The position numbers and the translations under genes are program-made. A DNA stretch of 64,000 nt from Sphingomonadaceae bacterium (GTDB lineage Bacteria > Pseudomonadota > Alphaproteobacteria > Sphingomonadales > Sphingomonadaceae): assembly GCA_024236195.1 (NCBI GenBank), contig JACKKZ010000003.1, positions 591,908-655,907 on the forward strand. The letters run 5' to 3'. Below, piece by piece: positions 16,799 to 26,135 of the stretch (the first letter of the stretch is position 1; each line of letters begins with the position of its first letter). The notes beneath the pieces are model-generated. The model ran no database searches, was not told the origin of the DNA, and saw nothing but the letters and a program-made list of their open reading frames with translations.

Positions 16799-18142
16799 AT
16801 GAGCGAGGCAGCCAAACTTACGCGCGGATCGATCAGCGGGCATCTCGTCGGGCAGACGACGCCGATGATTATCGGGGTCGCGGCGATGATGTCGGTCGGT
16901 CTGGTCGATGCCTATTTTATCGGTCAGCTGGGCAGCGCGGAACTGGCGGCGATGTCCTTTGTCTTCCCCATTGTCACCGCGCTGGCCAGCCTGGGTGTGG
17001 GTGTGATGGTGGGGATCAACTCTGTTGTCGCCCGCGCCTTGGGCGAAGGCGATATGGAGCGTGCACAACGCAAGGCAAGCTTTGGCATCGCTTTCGCTTT
17101 TGCCACCGGCGCAGTGCTGGGCCTGTTGCTGTTTGCCTTGGTCACACCGCTGTTCCGGTTGATGCAGGCAAGCGAAGAGCTGCTGCCGCTGATCCGCGCC
17201 TATATGGTGCCCTTCGCGCTCGGTTTTCCGCTGGTGCTGATTAATATGGGCGTGAACGGCGTGATGCGTGGTCAGGGGGAAGCAAAGCGGACCAGCGTGA
17301 TTTCGCTCACCTATGCCGCCGCCAATTGGGTGCTCGATCCGATCCTGATTACCGGCGCATTTGGTTTTGCCGGCTTTGGCATTGCCGGGGCCGCCTATGC
17401 CACGCTGATTTCATGGGCGATCGCCGTGGCATTGGGCCTGTGGCTGTTGCGATCGACCAGTCTGCCCTTCCGCCCCGGCGTTATCCCGCAATGCAATTTG
17501 CGCGAAACGCTTGGCCCTATCGTCAGCGTCGCCCTGCCCGCTGCCGGAGCCAATGCGATCAACCCGGTGGGCCTGTCTGTGCTGACCGCGCTGGTGGCGA
17601 CGCAGGGTCAGGCCGCCGTGGCCGGGTTTGGCGCGGGCGGGCGCTTGCAAGCCTTCGCCGTGGTCCCCTTGCTCGCACTGTCGGGCGCGATTGGCGGGAT
17701 CGTGGGGCAGAACTGGGGGGCGAAGCATTATCACCGCGCGCGACAGGCCATGTGGCAAGCCGGATGGTTCGCTGCCGGATATGGGTTGGTGCTGGCCGTG
17801 TTGTTGTTTGCGGCTGGTGAGTGGTTCGCGCGCTTCTTCAGCGACGATCCGGCAGTGATTGAGCAATTCGCGCAATATCTGCGCATCTCCGCATGGGGCT
17901 ATGCCGGGTTTGGCGTGCTGATCACCGCTAATGGCGCGCTCAATGCTGTGGGCAAAGCGAACCTCTCGCTGATCCAGAGCTTCGCCCGCGTGTTCCTTGT
18001 AATGCTTCCTTTCGCATGGTTCCTGCGCCCCGCATGGGGCGAAGAAGCGATCTATGCCGCAGAGCTGGCCGCCAATGTGCTGGGCGGCGCGGTGGCGGCC
18101 TATGTGGTGTGGCGCGTGCTGTCGCGCGGGAAGGAGGGCTAG
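16799..18142 (+). CDS. MATE family multidrug/metabolite efflux protein
   Basis: This 447-residue inner-membrane protein has about twelve helices in two homologous halves and the length of NorM/DinF-type MATE exporters, which use sodium or proton gradients. Family-like segments include QTTPMIIGVAAMMSVGLVDAYFIGQLG in helix 1, a PLVLINMGVNGVMRGQGE loop in the first half and IGGIVGQNWGAKHYHRARQAM in the second. The substrate is unknown. The gene ends inside a CTAG shared with the stop of the convergent oxoprolinase gene, so there is no room for separate terminators. Confidence 0.9.
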   Translation: MSEAAKLTRGSISGHLVGQTTPMIIGVAAMMSVGLVDAYFIGQLGSAELAAMSFVFPIVTALASLGVGVMVGINSVVARALGEGDMERAQRKASFGIAFAFATGAVLGLLLFALVTPLFRLMQASEELLPLIRAYMVPFALGFPLVLINMGVNGVMRGQGEAKRTSVISLTYAAANWVLDPILITGAFGFAGFGIAGAAYATLISWAIAVALGLWLLRSTSLPFRPGVIPQCNLRETLGPIVSVALPAAGANAINPVGLSVLTALVATQGQAAVAGFGAGGRLQAFAVVPLLALSGAIGGIVGQNWGAKHYHRARQAMWQAGWFAAGYGLVLAVLLFAAGEWFARFFSDDPAVIEQFAQYLRISAWGYAGFGVLITANGALNAVGKANLSLIQSFARVFLVMLPFAWFLRPAWGEEAIYAAELAANVLGGAVAAYVVWRVLSRGKEG

Positions 18143-21100
18143 GCTCCACCAAACCCGCCGCCGCCGGGGGTTTCGATCACGAACACATCGCCCGCTTCCA
18201 TCTCTACGCTGGCGGTCGCGCTGAGGCCTTCCACACTGCCATCGGCACGCTCAACGCGGTTGTGGCCCGTCGCACCATCCCCGCCGCCAGCCAGACCGAA
18301 GGGAGCGATTTTGCGCCGGTTGGAGAGGATTTCGGCCCGCATCGGGGCGAGGAAGCGAATGCGGCGTTCCACCCCGTCGCCGCCCTGCCAGCGCCCCGCC
18401 CCACCCGATCCGCGCCGGATGGCAAAGCGTTCGACCAGCACGGGGAAACGCGCCTCCAATATTTCCGGGTCGGTCAGCCGCGAATTGGTCATATGGGTCT
18501 GCACTGCATCAGCCCCGGCAAAGCCGCGCCCCGCGCCCGCCCCGCCTGCAATCGTCTCGTAATATTGGTGCGTATCATTGCCGAAAGTGAAATTGTTCAT
18601 CGTCCCCTGGCTCGCCGCCAGCGCGCCAAAGGCTCCGAACAGCGCGTCGGTGACAAGCTGGCTGGTCTCCACATTGCCCGCCACCACCGCCGCAGGGTGG
18701 CGTGGGGAGAGCATGGAGCCTGCCGGGATGCGGATCTCCACCGTACGCAGGAACCCGTCATTCATAGGGATGTCCGTGTCGATCAGCGTGCGGATGACAT
18801 AGAGGCAGGCGGCGCGCACAACGGATTCCGGCGCGTTGAAATTGTCGGGCAATTGCGCGCTGGTTCCGGCAAAGTCGATCACCGCTCGGCCCGCCGCAGG
18901 GTCGAACCGCACAGCGGCCTGCACCACCGCGCCGTTGTCGCTGAGCACGCTGTGGCGGCCATCCTTCCCCTCGGCCAACAGCCGCGAAACGGCTTGCGCG
19001 GAATAGGCTTGTAGGTGCTCCATATAGGCAGAGACGACCTCAGCGGAATAGTCCTCCGCCAGCTCCAGCAGCCGCGCTGCCCCGCGATTGCAGGCAGCGA
19101 GCTGCGCGGCGAGGTCCGCGATATTCTGGTCCACATTGCGTGCCGGGTAAGGGCCGGAGGTCAGCAATTCGCGCAACTGGCCTTCAAGAAATTGCCCGTC
19201 CCGCCGCACCAGCACAGCGTCGAGCACCACGCCTTCTTCCTCGATGCTGCGGCTGTTCGAAGGCATGGAGCCCGGCGCGATCCCGCCAATATCCGCATGA
19301 TGCCCGCGCGCGGCGGTGAACCATTCGGGATGGTCCTGCCCTTCCAGCCAGACCGGCGTAACCACCGTAATATCAGGCAGATGCGTGCCACCGGCATAGG
19401 GCGCGTTGAGCGCAAAAGCATCGCCGGGGCGCATGTCCATGCCGTGGGCGGAAACCACCGCACGGACGCTTTCGCCCATCGAGCCAAGGTGGACCGGCAT
19501 ATGCGGGGCATTGGCGACAAGGTTGCCGGCTGCGTCGAAGATTGCGCAGCTAAAATCGAGCCGTTCGCGGATGTTCACCGAGCGAGCAGAGTGCTGGAGC
19601 GCCGCGCCCATCTCCTCGGCAATGGCCATGAACAGCCCGCCGAAAATCTCCAGCCGCACCGGGTCCATCTGCGCGGAAATGGCAGATTTCCGGGCCTCTG
19701 CCGCGCGGGTCAGAGCGAGCATGCCCTGCCCGTCCAGCCGCGCCTGCCAGCCGGGTTCGACAATGATTGTCGCCACCGGGTCGATGATGAGCGCGGGGCC
19801 TGCAAGCTGCTGTCCGGGGGCCAGCGCATCACGTTGCCAGACCGGGATGCTGTGCGTCTCGCCTTTGAGGTAACAATCGACCGTTTCCCCGGCAGCTGCC
19901 GAAAGCATCCCGTTTTCGACCCGCAAATCGCCGTTTTCTGCGGCCTTCGAGACCGCTTCGACAGCTATCGCTTCGACAATCAACACCCCGGTGTCGTCAT
20001 AGCCGAATTGCGCCCGGTAAAGCGCGGAGAAAGCGGCTTTCATCCTTTCGACAATGTCGAATTCGACATCGATAGTGCTGTCGGATCCTTCCCGCCGCAA
20101 ATGGAGCCGCGTTTCCAGCGCCACACTCGCCGGATCGACACCCTGCGCGGCCAGCGCATCGCTAGCTTCTTTACCCAAACGGGACCGCGCCGCCTCCAGC
20201 GTCTCCTCGCCGCCTTCCAGCGGCAGGGCCAAGGTCGCCTCGCGCAATTCGCGCCGGTCCGCCAGCCCCATGCCATAGGCGGAAAGCACACCGGAGAGCG
20301 GATGGACCAGCACGGTTTCGATCCCCAATGCCTCGGCCACCAGGCAAGCATGTTGCCCGCCCGCCCCGCCAAAGCAGGACAGCGCGAATTGCGCAACGTC
20401 ATGCCCCTTGGCCACGGAGACCGCGCGGATCGCATTGGCCATGCTCGCGACGGCTATGGCGAGGAAGCCTTCCGCCGCTTCCTCCATGCTCATCGTCCGG
20501 CCGGTTGCCGCTTCGACCTGTGCCAGCACATCATCCATCCGCGCCTGCGCCGCCGCGCGATCGAGAGGCTCGTCGGCATCAGGGCCAAACACCGCCGGGA
20601 AATGCCCTGGCTGAAGCTTGCCCAACAGCAAGTTGCAGTCAGTCACTGTCAGCGGCCCGCCTTGCCGGTAGCAGGCAGGCCCCGGTTGCGCCCCGGCGCT
20701 TTCCGGCCCGACAAGGAAGCGCGCGCCGTCGAAGCGGCAGATCGAACCACCGCCCGCCGCAACCGTGTGGATTCGCATCATCGGCGCGCGGATGCGCACC
20801 CCGGCCACGCGGTTCTCACTATCGCGTTCGTATTTCCCGGCGAAGAGCGAGACATCGGTCGAGGTCCCGCCCATGTCGAAGCCGATCACGCGGTCAAAAC
20901 CCGCCCGCTGGCTGGTCTGCGCCATGCCAACGATCCCGCCCGCCGGGCCGGAGAGGATCGCATCCTTGCCGCGAAAGGCACTGCGCGCTGCCAGCCCGCC
21001 ATTGCTCTGCATGAACAGCGGCTCCTGCCCGGCGCCCAGCCCCGCAGCAAGCCGGGCGGTATAGGCCTGCAGCACCGGCGAGAGATAGGCATCGACAGTG

Positions 21101-21714
21101 GTCGTATCCGCCCGCCCCACCAGCCGCGCGAGTGGCGATGTGCGATGGCTGACGGCAATTTCCTCAAACCCCGCCTCCGCCGCCAGCTCGGCCAAAGCCT
21201 CTTCATGCTGCGTGAAGCGCCAGCCATGTATCAGCGCGATGGCGACCGCGCGCAAGCCGCGTACCCGTGCAGCCTTGAGGTCCGCAAGCGCCGCCTCCCG
21301 ATCCAGCGCCTGATAAACTGTGCCATCCGCCCCGATCCGCTCGCGCACTTCCAGCACCTGTGTTGCCAACGGCTCAGGCTTGCGAATATTGAGCGCGAAA
21401 ATATCGGGCCGCTCCTGCGTACCGATGGCGGGCAAGTCTCCGAACCCCTCGGTTATCGCCAGCAGCACCGGTTCACCCTTGCGTTCGAGCAGGGCATTGG
21501 TCGCAATAGTCGTGCCGATACGGATATCGGCGAGAGGCAGTGGCCCGTCGCTCACCCCCGAAAGCCGCCGCATCGCTTCCAGCGCGGCATCTTCATACTG
21601 GGCAGGATTGTCCGACAGGAGCTTGGCCGTCTGCACCGATCCGTCGGGGGCACGGGCCACGACATCAGTGAAGGTCCCGCCCCGATCAATCCAGAAATGC
21701 CAGCGCCCGCTCAT
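18139..21714 (-). CDS. 5-oxoprolinase (ATP-hydrolysing), fused HyuA-HyuB form
   Basis: The 1191-residue protein joins the two hydantoinase/oxoprolinase halves. The N-terminal HyuA half has the actin-like ATP-binding segments IDRGGTFTDVVARAPDG and GFDMGGTSTDVSLF. The HyuB half begins near residue 695 (MDPVRLEIFGGLFMAIAEEMG) and includes LNAPYAGGTHLPDITVV. Length and architecture match eukaryote-like 5-oxoprolinases that open pyroglutamate to glutamate at the cost of ATP. Separate hydantoinase or N-methylhydantoinase subunits would be split, so 5-oxoprolinase is preferred. The start at 21714 (MSGRWHFWIDRGG) fits the family; a start 12 codons upstream is possible. Confidence 0.9.
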   Translation of the reverse strand: MSGRWHFWIDRGGTFTDVVARAPDGSVQTAKLLSDNPAQYEDAALEAMRRLSGVSDGPLPLADIRIGTTIATNALLERKGEPVLLAITEGFGDLPAIGTQERPDIFALNIRKPEPLATQVLEVRERIGADGTVYQALDREAALADLKAARVRGLRAVAIALIHGWRFTQHEEALAELAAEAGFEEIAVSHRTSPLARLVGRADTTTVDAYLSPVLQAYTARLAAGLGAGQEPLFMQSNGGLAARSAFRGKDAILSGPAGGIVGMAQTSQRAGFDRVIGFDMGGTSTDVSLFAGKYERDSENRVAGVRIRAPMMRIHTVAAGGGSICRFDGARFLVGPESAGAQPGPACYRQGGPLTVTDCNLLLGKLQPGHFPAVFGPDADEPLDRAAAQARMDDVLAQVEAATGRTMSMEEAAEGFLAIAVASMANAIRAVSVAKGHDVAQFALSCFGGAGGQHACLVAEALGIETVLVHPLSGVLSAYGMGLADRRELREATLALPLEGGEETLEAARSRLGKEASDALAAQGVDPASVALETRLHLRREGSDSTIDVEFDIVERMKAAFSALYRAQFGYDDTGVLIVEAIAVEAVSKAAENGDLRVENGMLSAAAGETVDCYLKGETHSIPVWQRDALAPGQQLAGPALIIDPVATIIVEPGWQARLDGQGMLALTRAAEARKSAISAQMDPVRLEIFGGLFMAIAEEMGAALQHSARSVNIRERLDFSCAIFDAAGNLVANAPHMPVHLGSMGESVRAVVSAHGMDMRPGDAFALNAPYAGGTHLPDITVVTPVWLEGQDHPEWFTAARGHHADIGGIAPGSMPSNSRSIEEEGVVLDAVLVRRDGQFLEGQLRELLTSGPYPARNVDQNIADLAAQLAACNRGAARLLELAEDYSAEVVSAYMEHLQAYSAQAVSRLLAEGKDGRHSVLSDNGAVVQAAVRFDPAAGRAVIDFAGTSAQLPDNFNAPESVVRAACLYVIRTLIDTDIPMNDGFLRTVEIRIPAGSMLSPRHPAAVVAGNVETSQLVTDALFGAFGALAASQGTMNNFTFGNDTHQYYETIAGGAGAGRGFAGADAVQTHMTNSRLTDPEILEARFPVLVERFAIRRGSGGAGRWQGGDGVERRIRFLAPMRAEILSNRRKIAPFGLAGGGDGATGHNRVERADGSVEGLSATASVEMEAGDVFVIETPGGGGFGGA

Positions 21715-21821
21715 ACGCTTGCCTATGGCCTTGCCAACATGGGCTCGCAAGCCATGCCGGTGACCAATCGTTAACCATCATGCTTCATACCTCCGACTGA
21801 ACAAGTGGGAAAATTGGGGCC

Positions 21822-24182
21822 ATGGACGACCTGCTGTCAGAATTTGTCGCGGAAACCCGCGAAATGCTGGACGCGCTTGAAAGCGAAATCGTCGCCTGGG
21901 AACAGGCGCCGGAGGACAAGGCGCGCCTCGATGCGATTTTCCGCTTCGTGCATACGGTAAAGGGCAATTGCGGCTTCTTTGACCTGCCCCGTCTCGCCAA
22001 ATTGAGCCATGCCGCTGAAAGCGCACTGGCCGAAGTGCGCGCTGGCCGCCGTCAACCGGATACCGCGCTGGTCGATGCCGTGCTGGCGGTGATCGACCGG
22101 ATTGTAGCGATGGTCGACGTGCTGGAAGCCGGCGAAGATTACCCCGAAGGCGGCGATGATGCGCTGATGGCCGCGCTGGAACCCAGCAATGATGATGGCG
22201 GGGAAGCCGCCGCCCTGCGCGCCCAATCCGCCACTTCCGGCCAGGCAAGCAGCACCAACCGCGATGGCCCCCGTTCGATCCGCCTGCCGGTGGAATTGCT
22301 CGACCGGGTGATGTCCGGCGTGTCGGACATGGTGCTGGCTCGCAATGAACTCGCCCGCCGCTTGCGCGAATATGGGGTGGAGCCGACGATTGATGGTCCG
22401 TTCGAACGGCTTTCCGCCGTGCTGGACGATGTCCGCGACGGCGTCACCCGTATGCGGATGCAGCGGATTGAGCACCTGTTCAACGCCTTCCCCCGGCTGG
22501 TGCGCGATCTTTCGGCAGAACTGGGCAAACAGGTCCTGATTGATGTTGAAGGCGGCGAAGTGGAACTTGACCGGGAAATGGTCGAAATGATCCGCGACCC
22601 GCTGACCCATATTATCCGCAACGCCGTCGATCACGGCTTCGAAACACCGGCTGAGCGCATCGCCGCCAGCAAGCGGGAAATCGGCTTGCTGCATATCTCC
22701 GCGCGGCAATCCGGCAACCGCATCCTGATTGCGATCAGTGATGACGGGCGCGGGATTGATACCGGCAGACTGGCGGACAAGGCCGTGGCAAGCAAGGTCG
22801 CCAGCCCGGCCGAAATCGCCGCCATGAGCGAGACCGAAAAGCTCGCCCTGATCTTTGAACCCGGCATTTCCACCGCAGCTGCGGTTACCTCCATTTCCGG
22901 GCGAGGCGTGGGAATGGATGTCGTCCGCGCCAATATCGAACGTGTTGGCGGTTCAATTGACGTGACCAGTACGCCCGGCAAAGGCACCCGGATCCTGCTG
23001 TCCCTGCCGCTGACACTCAGCATTATCCCGGCGCTGACCATCGAATGTTGCGGCCAGCGTTATGCCATTCCCCGGTCCTATATCGAGGAAATCATCCATT
23101 CCCGCTCCGGCAGTGCACAACTGGCACAAATCGGCGATGCCTGGCTCGCGACTATCCGGGGCGAACGCATTCGCTGCCTGACGCTGGCAGCGGTCTTCGG
23201 CATTGACCGGCAATCCAGCCCCAAGGGGGCCACGCTGATCCTAGTGCGGCTGGCTGGCGGAGATTTCTTCGCCCTCGCCGTTGACCGGGTGCTGGACCAC
23301 GAAGAACTGGTTATCAAACCGCTGGCACCGGCAGTCATGGCGACCGGCATTTATGCGGGCACCTCGTTGCTTGACGATGGTAGCCCGGTGCTGATGCTCG
23401 ATATGGCCGGGATCGCGCGCAAGCATGACCTGATCAGCGATGTGCAGCGCCGCGTCCGCCGTGAATTGCCGGGGCTGGCGCAGATTGCCTCCGCTGAAGA
23501 GGGCGTTCCGGTGTTGCTGTTCACCGGGCTGGACAATCGCCGCCGCGCTGTGCGCCTGGATGTCGTGAACCGGGTCGACAAGGTCGAACCAACCGCGGTG
23601 ACGCTGACCGATGATGGGGCGCGGATCGTGTTGGAGGACAAGGTGTTCCCGCTGGCCGGGGTCAACCGCGGCGCGGTGCCGGAAAGCCGATTCCCGATTC
23701 TGCGCCTCAGCGATGGCAAGGGCGAACTGGCCTATGCCGTGCAGGCGATTGCCGATTCTGCGCGGATTGACGGGGATATTTCCCCTGCTGCCCGCGCTGG
23801 CGAAATTGAAGGCATTGCCCTGGTTGGTGGCACGCCTGTGGAAGTGCTAGATTGCCACTGGCTGTTTGCCCGTGAAATGCGCGGTTCGGCCGCGCTCCAA
23901 CCGGCGACCTGCCGTTTCGATGGCGATGATCCCTGGCTGGATACGATCCTGCGCCCGCTGGCGGAAAGCGCGGGCTACCGGGTGGTCAGCGATGATGCTC
24001 AGCATGCCGACGTGGTCATAACCACCGATAGCACGGCCAGCGAGGCGGAGGGGCCGGACAACCGGATCCGGATTGTCTCGGACCCGGATATTGCCGGGCA
24101 GGTTGCCGGGACGATCTATCGCTATGACCGTGCCGGGTTACTCGCCGCGCTGGCGCAAGCCCGCATGGGGAGGGTCGCATGA
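21822..24182 (+). CDS. cheA: Chemotaxis histidine kinase CheA with extra C-terminal domains
   Basis: CheA (786 residues) autophosphorylates in response to receptors and passes phosphate to CheY and CheB. An N-terminal Hpt domain has the phospho-accepting His44 in FRFVHTVKGN. A short linker of about 70 residues follows with no room for a P2 CheY-binding domain. Next are the P3 dimerisation helices and the kinase domain, with N-box IIRNAVDHGFETP, G1 ISDDGRGID and G2 ISGRGVGMDVV. After it come a CheW-like P5 domain, a second region that resembles another CheW fold (near residues 555-690), and a C-terminal piece that looks like a degenerate receiver. It heads the chemosensory operon. Confidence 0.95.
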   Translation: MDDLLSEFVAETREMLDALESEIVAWEQAPEDKARLDAIFRFVHTVKGNCGFFDLPRLAKLSHAAESALAEVRAGRRQPDTALVDAVLAVIDRIVAMVDVLEAGEDYPEGGDDALMAALEPSNDDGGEAAALRAQSATSGQASSTNRDGPRSIRLPVELLDRVMSGVSDMVLARNELARRLREYGVEPTIDGPFERLSAVLDDVRDGVTRMRMQRIEHLFNAFPRLVRDLSAELGKQVLIDVEGGEVELDREMVEMIRDPLTHIIRNAVDHGFETPAERIAASKREIGLLHISARQSGNRILIAISDDGRGIDTGRLADKAVASKVASPAEIAAMSETEKLALIFEPGISTAAAVTSISGRGVGMDVVRANIERVGGSIDVTSTPGKGTRILLSLPLTLSIIPALTIECCGQRYAIPRSYIEEIIHSRSGSAQLAQIGDAWLATIRGERIRCLTLAAVFGIDRQSSPKGATLILVRLAGGDFFALAVDRVLDHEELVIKPLAPAVMATGIYAGTSLLDDGSPVLMLDMAGIARKHDLISDVQRRVRRELPGLAQIASAEEGVPVLLFTGLDNRRRAVRLDVVNRVDKVEPTAVTLTDDGARIVLEDKVFPLAGVNRGAVPESRFPILRLSDGKGELAYAVQAIADSARIDGDISPAARAGEIEGIALVGGTPVEVLDCHWLFAREMRGSAALQPATCRFDGDDPWLDTILRPLAESAGYRVVSDDAQHADVVITTDSTASEAEGPDNRIRIVSDPDIAGQVAGTIYRYDRAGLLAALAQARMGRVA

Positions 24183-24616
24183 GCGAATTGCTGCTCCTTG
24201 CCCGCATCGCCGGGCGCCGTGTCGCTTTCCCAGCGCTGGATGTGAACTCGGTCGTGGAAATTGACGCGCTTACCCCGGTTCCCGGTGCGCCTGCCTTTGT
24301 CTCTGGCCTTGCTGCCTTGCGCAGCCGTGCGCTGACCGTGATCGACAGCGCAAAGGCGCTGGAACTGGAACAGGCGACAACTGGCCTCGAAGCCATCGTG
24401 GCAGAACATGATGGCCATCTTTACGCCTTGCAGGTCGAAGCGGTGGAAGATGTGGCAGAGGCCCTGTCCGAGCCGCAAGAGGTGCGTGGATCGCTCGGCT
24501 CAGGATGGGAGCGCGCAGCGCGCGGGATGGTGGAAAGCGCCGCCGGACCGGTCCTGCTGCTTGATGCGGCGGCAATTGTCGCCGGCCCTGCGCATTCTGT
24601 GCAGCGGGCGGCTTAA
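24179..24616 (+). CDS. cheW: Chemotaxis adaptor CheW
   Basis: This 145-residue adaptor couples CheA to chemoreceptors. It has the CheW beta-barrel pattern starting LLLARIAGRRVAFPALDVNSVVEI, with ALRSRALTVIDSAKAL matching the family's GLxxLRGxxxPVIDL region. The start ATG overlaps the cheA stop (ATGA), so translation is coupled and stoichiometry is probably fixed. It is somewhat divergent from enterobacterial CheW, as is usual in sphingomonads. Confidence 0.88.
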   Translation: MSELLLLARIAGRRVAFPALDVNSVVEIDALTPVPGAPAFVSGLAALRSRALTVIDSAKALELEQATTGLEAIVAEHDGHLYALQVEAVEDVAEALSEPQEVRGSLGSGWERAARGMVESAAGPVLLLDAAAIVAGPAHSVQRAA

Positions 24617-24667
24617 GCGCTTGGTTACCTCAATGGGAATAGAATTCGCCGAAGGAAGGGAACGGCA

Positions 24668-25033
24668 ATGAAGACATGCCTGATTGTCGATGACTCGCGG
24701 GTGATCCGCAAAGTCTCGCGCCATATGGTGGAGGCGATCGGCCTTGCCGTGGAAGAAGCCGCCAACGGGCAGGAGGCGCTCGACGCCTGTGCCCAGGCCA
24801 TGCCCGATGTGATCCTGCTCGATTGGAACATGCCGGTGATGAGCGGAATCGAATTCATCACCCGCCTGCGCGCCAGCCCGGGTGGGGAGGCTCCCAAGGT
24901 GGTGTTCTGCACCACCGAGAACGATGCCGCGCACATCCGCGAGGCGGTCCAGGCGGGGGCCAACGAATATGTGATGAAGCCGTTCGATCACGAGACGCTT
25001 CAGATCAAGCTGCAACTGGTGGGCGTAGCTTAG
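24668..25033 (+). CDS. cheY: Chemotaxis response regulator CheY
   Basis: This single receiver domain of 121 residues has the acidic pair Asp8-Asp9 (LIVDDS), the phospho-accepting Asp52 (ILLDWNMP), Thr82/83 and Lys104 (YVMKPFD). There is no output domain, so it acts by binding the flagellar switch or another target. GAAGGGAACGGCA precedes the ATG. The 51-bp gap after cheW is the largest inside cheA-cheR. Confidence 0.95.
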   Translation: MKTCLIVDDSRVIRKVSRHMVEAIGLAVEEAANGQEALDACAQAMPDVILLDWNMPVMSGIEFITRLRASPGGEAPKVVFCTTENDAAHIREAVQAGANEYVMKPFDHETLQIKLQLVGVA

Positions 25034-25043
25034 GGGCGCCGCC

Positions 25044-26135
25044 ATGCGCAGCGCTGCCCCCCAATCCCGGGCGGTCACCGAACAGGAGAAGCCGCCTCTG
25101 GCCGACGCGATCCGCGTGATGATCGTGGACGATTCCCTTGTCGTCCGCTCTGCCCTGCGGCGCGCCATCGAAGAAGCCCCGGGGATGTCCATTGTCGCGA
25201 CCGCCTCCAGCGGCGAACAGGCGATCAGCCAGCTTGCGACTGTTGAGGTCGATGTGATCCTGCTGGACCTTGAGATGCCCGGCATGGGCGGGCTCGAAGC
25301 ACTCCCCCGGATCATCCGGGAGGGGAGCGGCGCGCGTGTGCTGATTGTTTCCTCGCTCACCAGCTCAGGGGCAGAGGCCACGCTGGTTGCACTGTCCATG
25401 GGGGCAGCGGATACTTTGCTCAAACCCGTGACGGGCGGATTTGATGAGGCTTATCGCGCTGATCTGCTGGCCCGGATCCGCGCCTTGGGGGGCAAGGAGC
25501 ACCGCCTGACCCTTGCAGATGTGCCCGCTCCGCCGCCGCGCCCGATGCGCCTGTCGGCCAAGCAGCCGCGCATCGTCGCGATTGGTGCATCGACCGGCGG
25601 CATCCATGCCATGTGCATGCTGCTCAAGGCCTTGCCGCGTAGTTTCAACCTGCCGATAGCCGTGACCCAGCATTTGCCAGCATCCTTTCTCCCGGTCTTT
25701 GCGCGCCAGCTTGAACTGGCCTCTGCCCGCAAGGCCAGTATCGCTTCGGATGGGTCCGTGGCCAGGGCGGGGGAAATCCTCATCGCGCCGGGTGAAGGAC
25801 ATATGATGTTTTCCCGGCGGGGGGACCAGATCATCGCCCGCATTTCAGATTTCCCCACTCCCAGCGGGTGCCGCCCCTCAGTCGATCCGATGTTTGAATC
25901 ACTGGCGGAACAGCTGGATGGCTGCGCGATTGGCGTGGTCCTGTCCGGCATGGGCAAGGACGGGGCGGAAGGCGCGGCCCTGCTCGCCCAGCTGGGAGGG
26001 ACCGTGATGGCACAGGATGCGGAAAGCTGCTCCGTCTGGGGCATGCCGCGTGCAGTTACCACCAGCGGCATCGCCAGCGTGGTTGCTCCGCCAGCTGTGC
26101 TCGCCGCACGGATCGCTGCCGGAGCTGCAGCATGA
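25044..26135 (+). CDS. cheB: Chemoreceptor glutamate methylesterase CheB
   Basis: The 363-residue protein joins an N-terminal receiver (VMIVDDSLVVRS, phospho-acceptor in ILLDLEMPGM, Lys in LLKPV) to a methylesterase. The catalytic triad residues are visible: Ser in IGASTGG, His in TQHLP and Asp in SGMGKDGAEGA. It removes receptor methyl groups to reset sensitivity. About 24 residues precede the receiver, so the true start could be slightly later. The cheR start overlaps its stop codon. Confidence 0.95.
   Translation: MRSAAPQSRAVTEQEKPPLADAIRVMIVDDSLVVRSALRRAIEEAPGMSIVATASSGEQAISQLATVEVDVILLDLEMPGMGGLEALPRIIREGSGARVLIVSSLTSSGAEATLVALSMGAADTLLKPVTGGFDEAYRADLLARIRALGGKEHRLTLADVPAPPPRPMRLSAKQPRIVAIGASTGGIHAMCMLLKALPRSFNLPIAVTQHLPASFLPVFARQLELASARKASIASDGSVARAGEILIAPGEGHMMFSRRGDQIIARISDFPTPSGCRPSVDPMFESLAEQLDGCAIGVVLSGMGKDGAEGAALLAQLGGTVMAQDAESCSVWGMPRAVTTSGIASVVAPPAVLAARIAAGAAA

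Noticed and set aside
19015..21774. 919-residue open frame opposite the oxoprolinase gene
   Set aside because: It is a shadow on the opposite strand caused by high GC; no domain motif is visible and it would overlap the clear HyuA-HyuB protein throughout.
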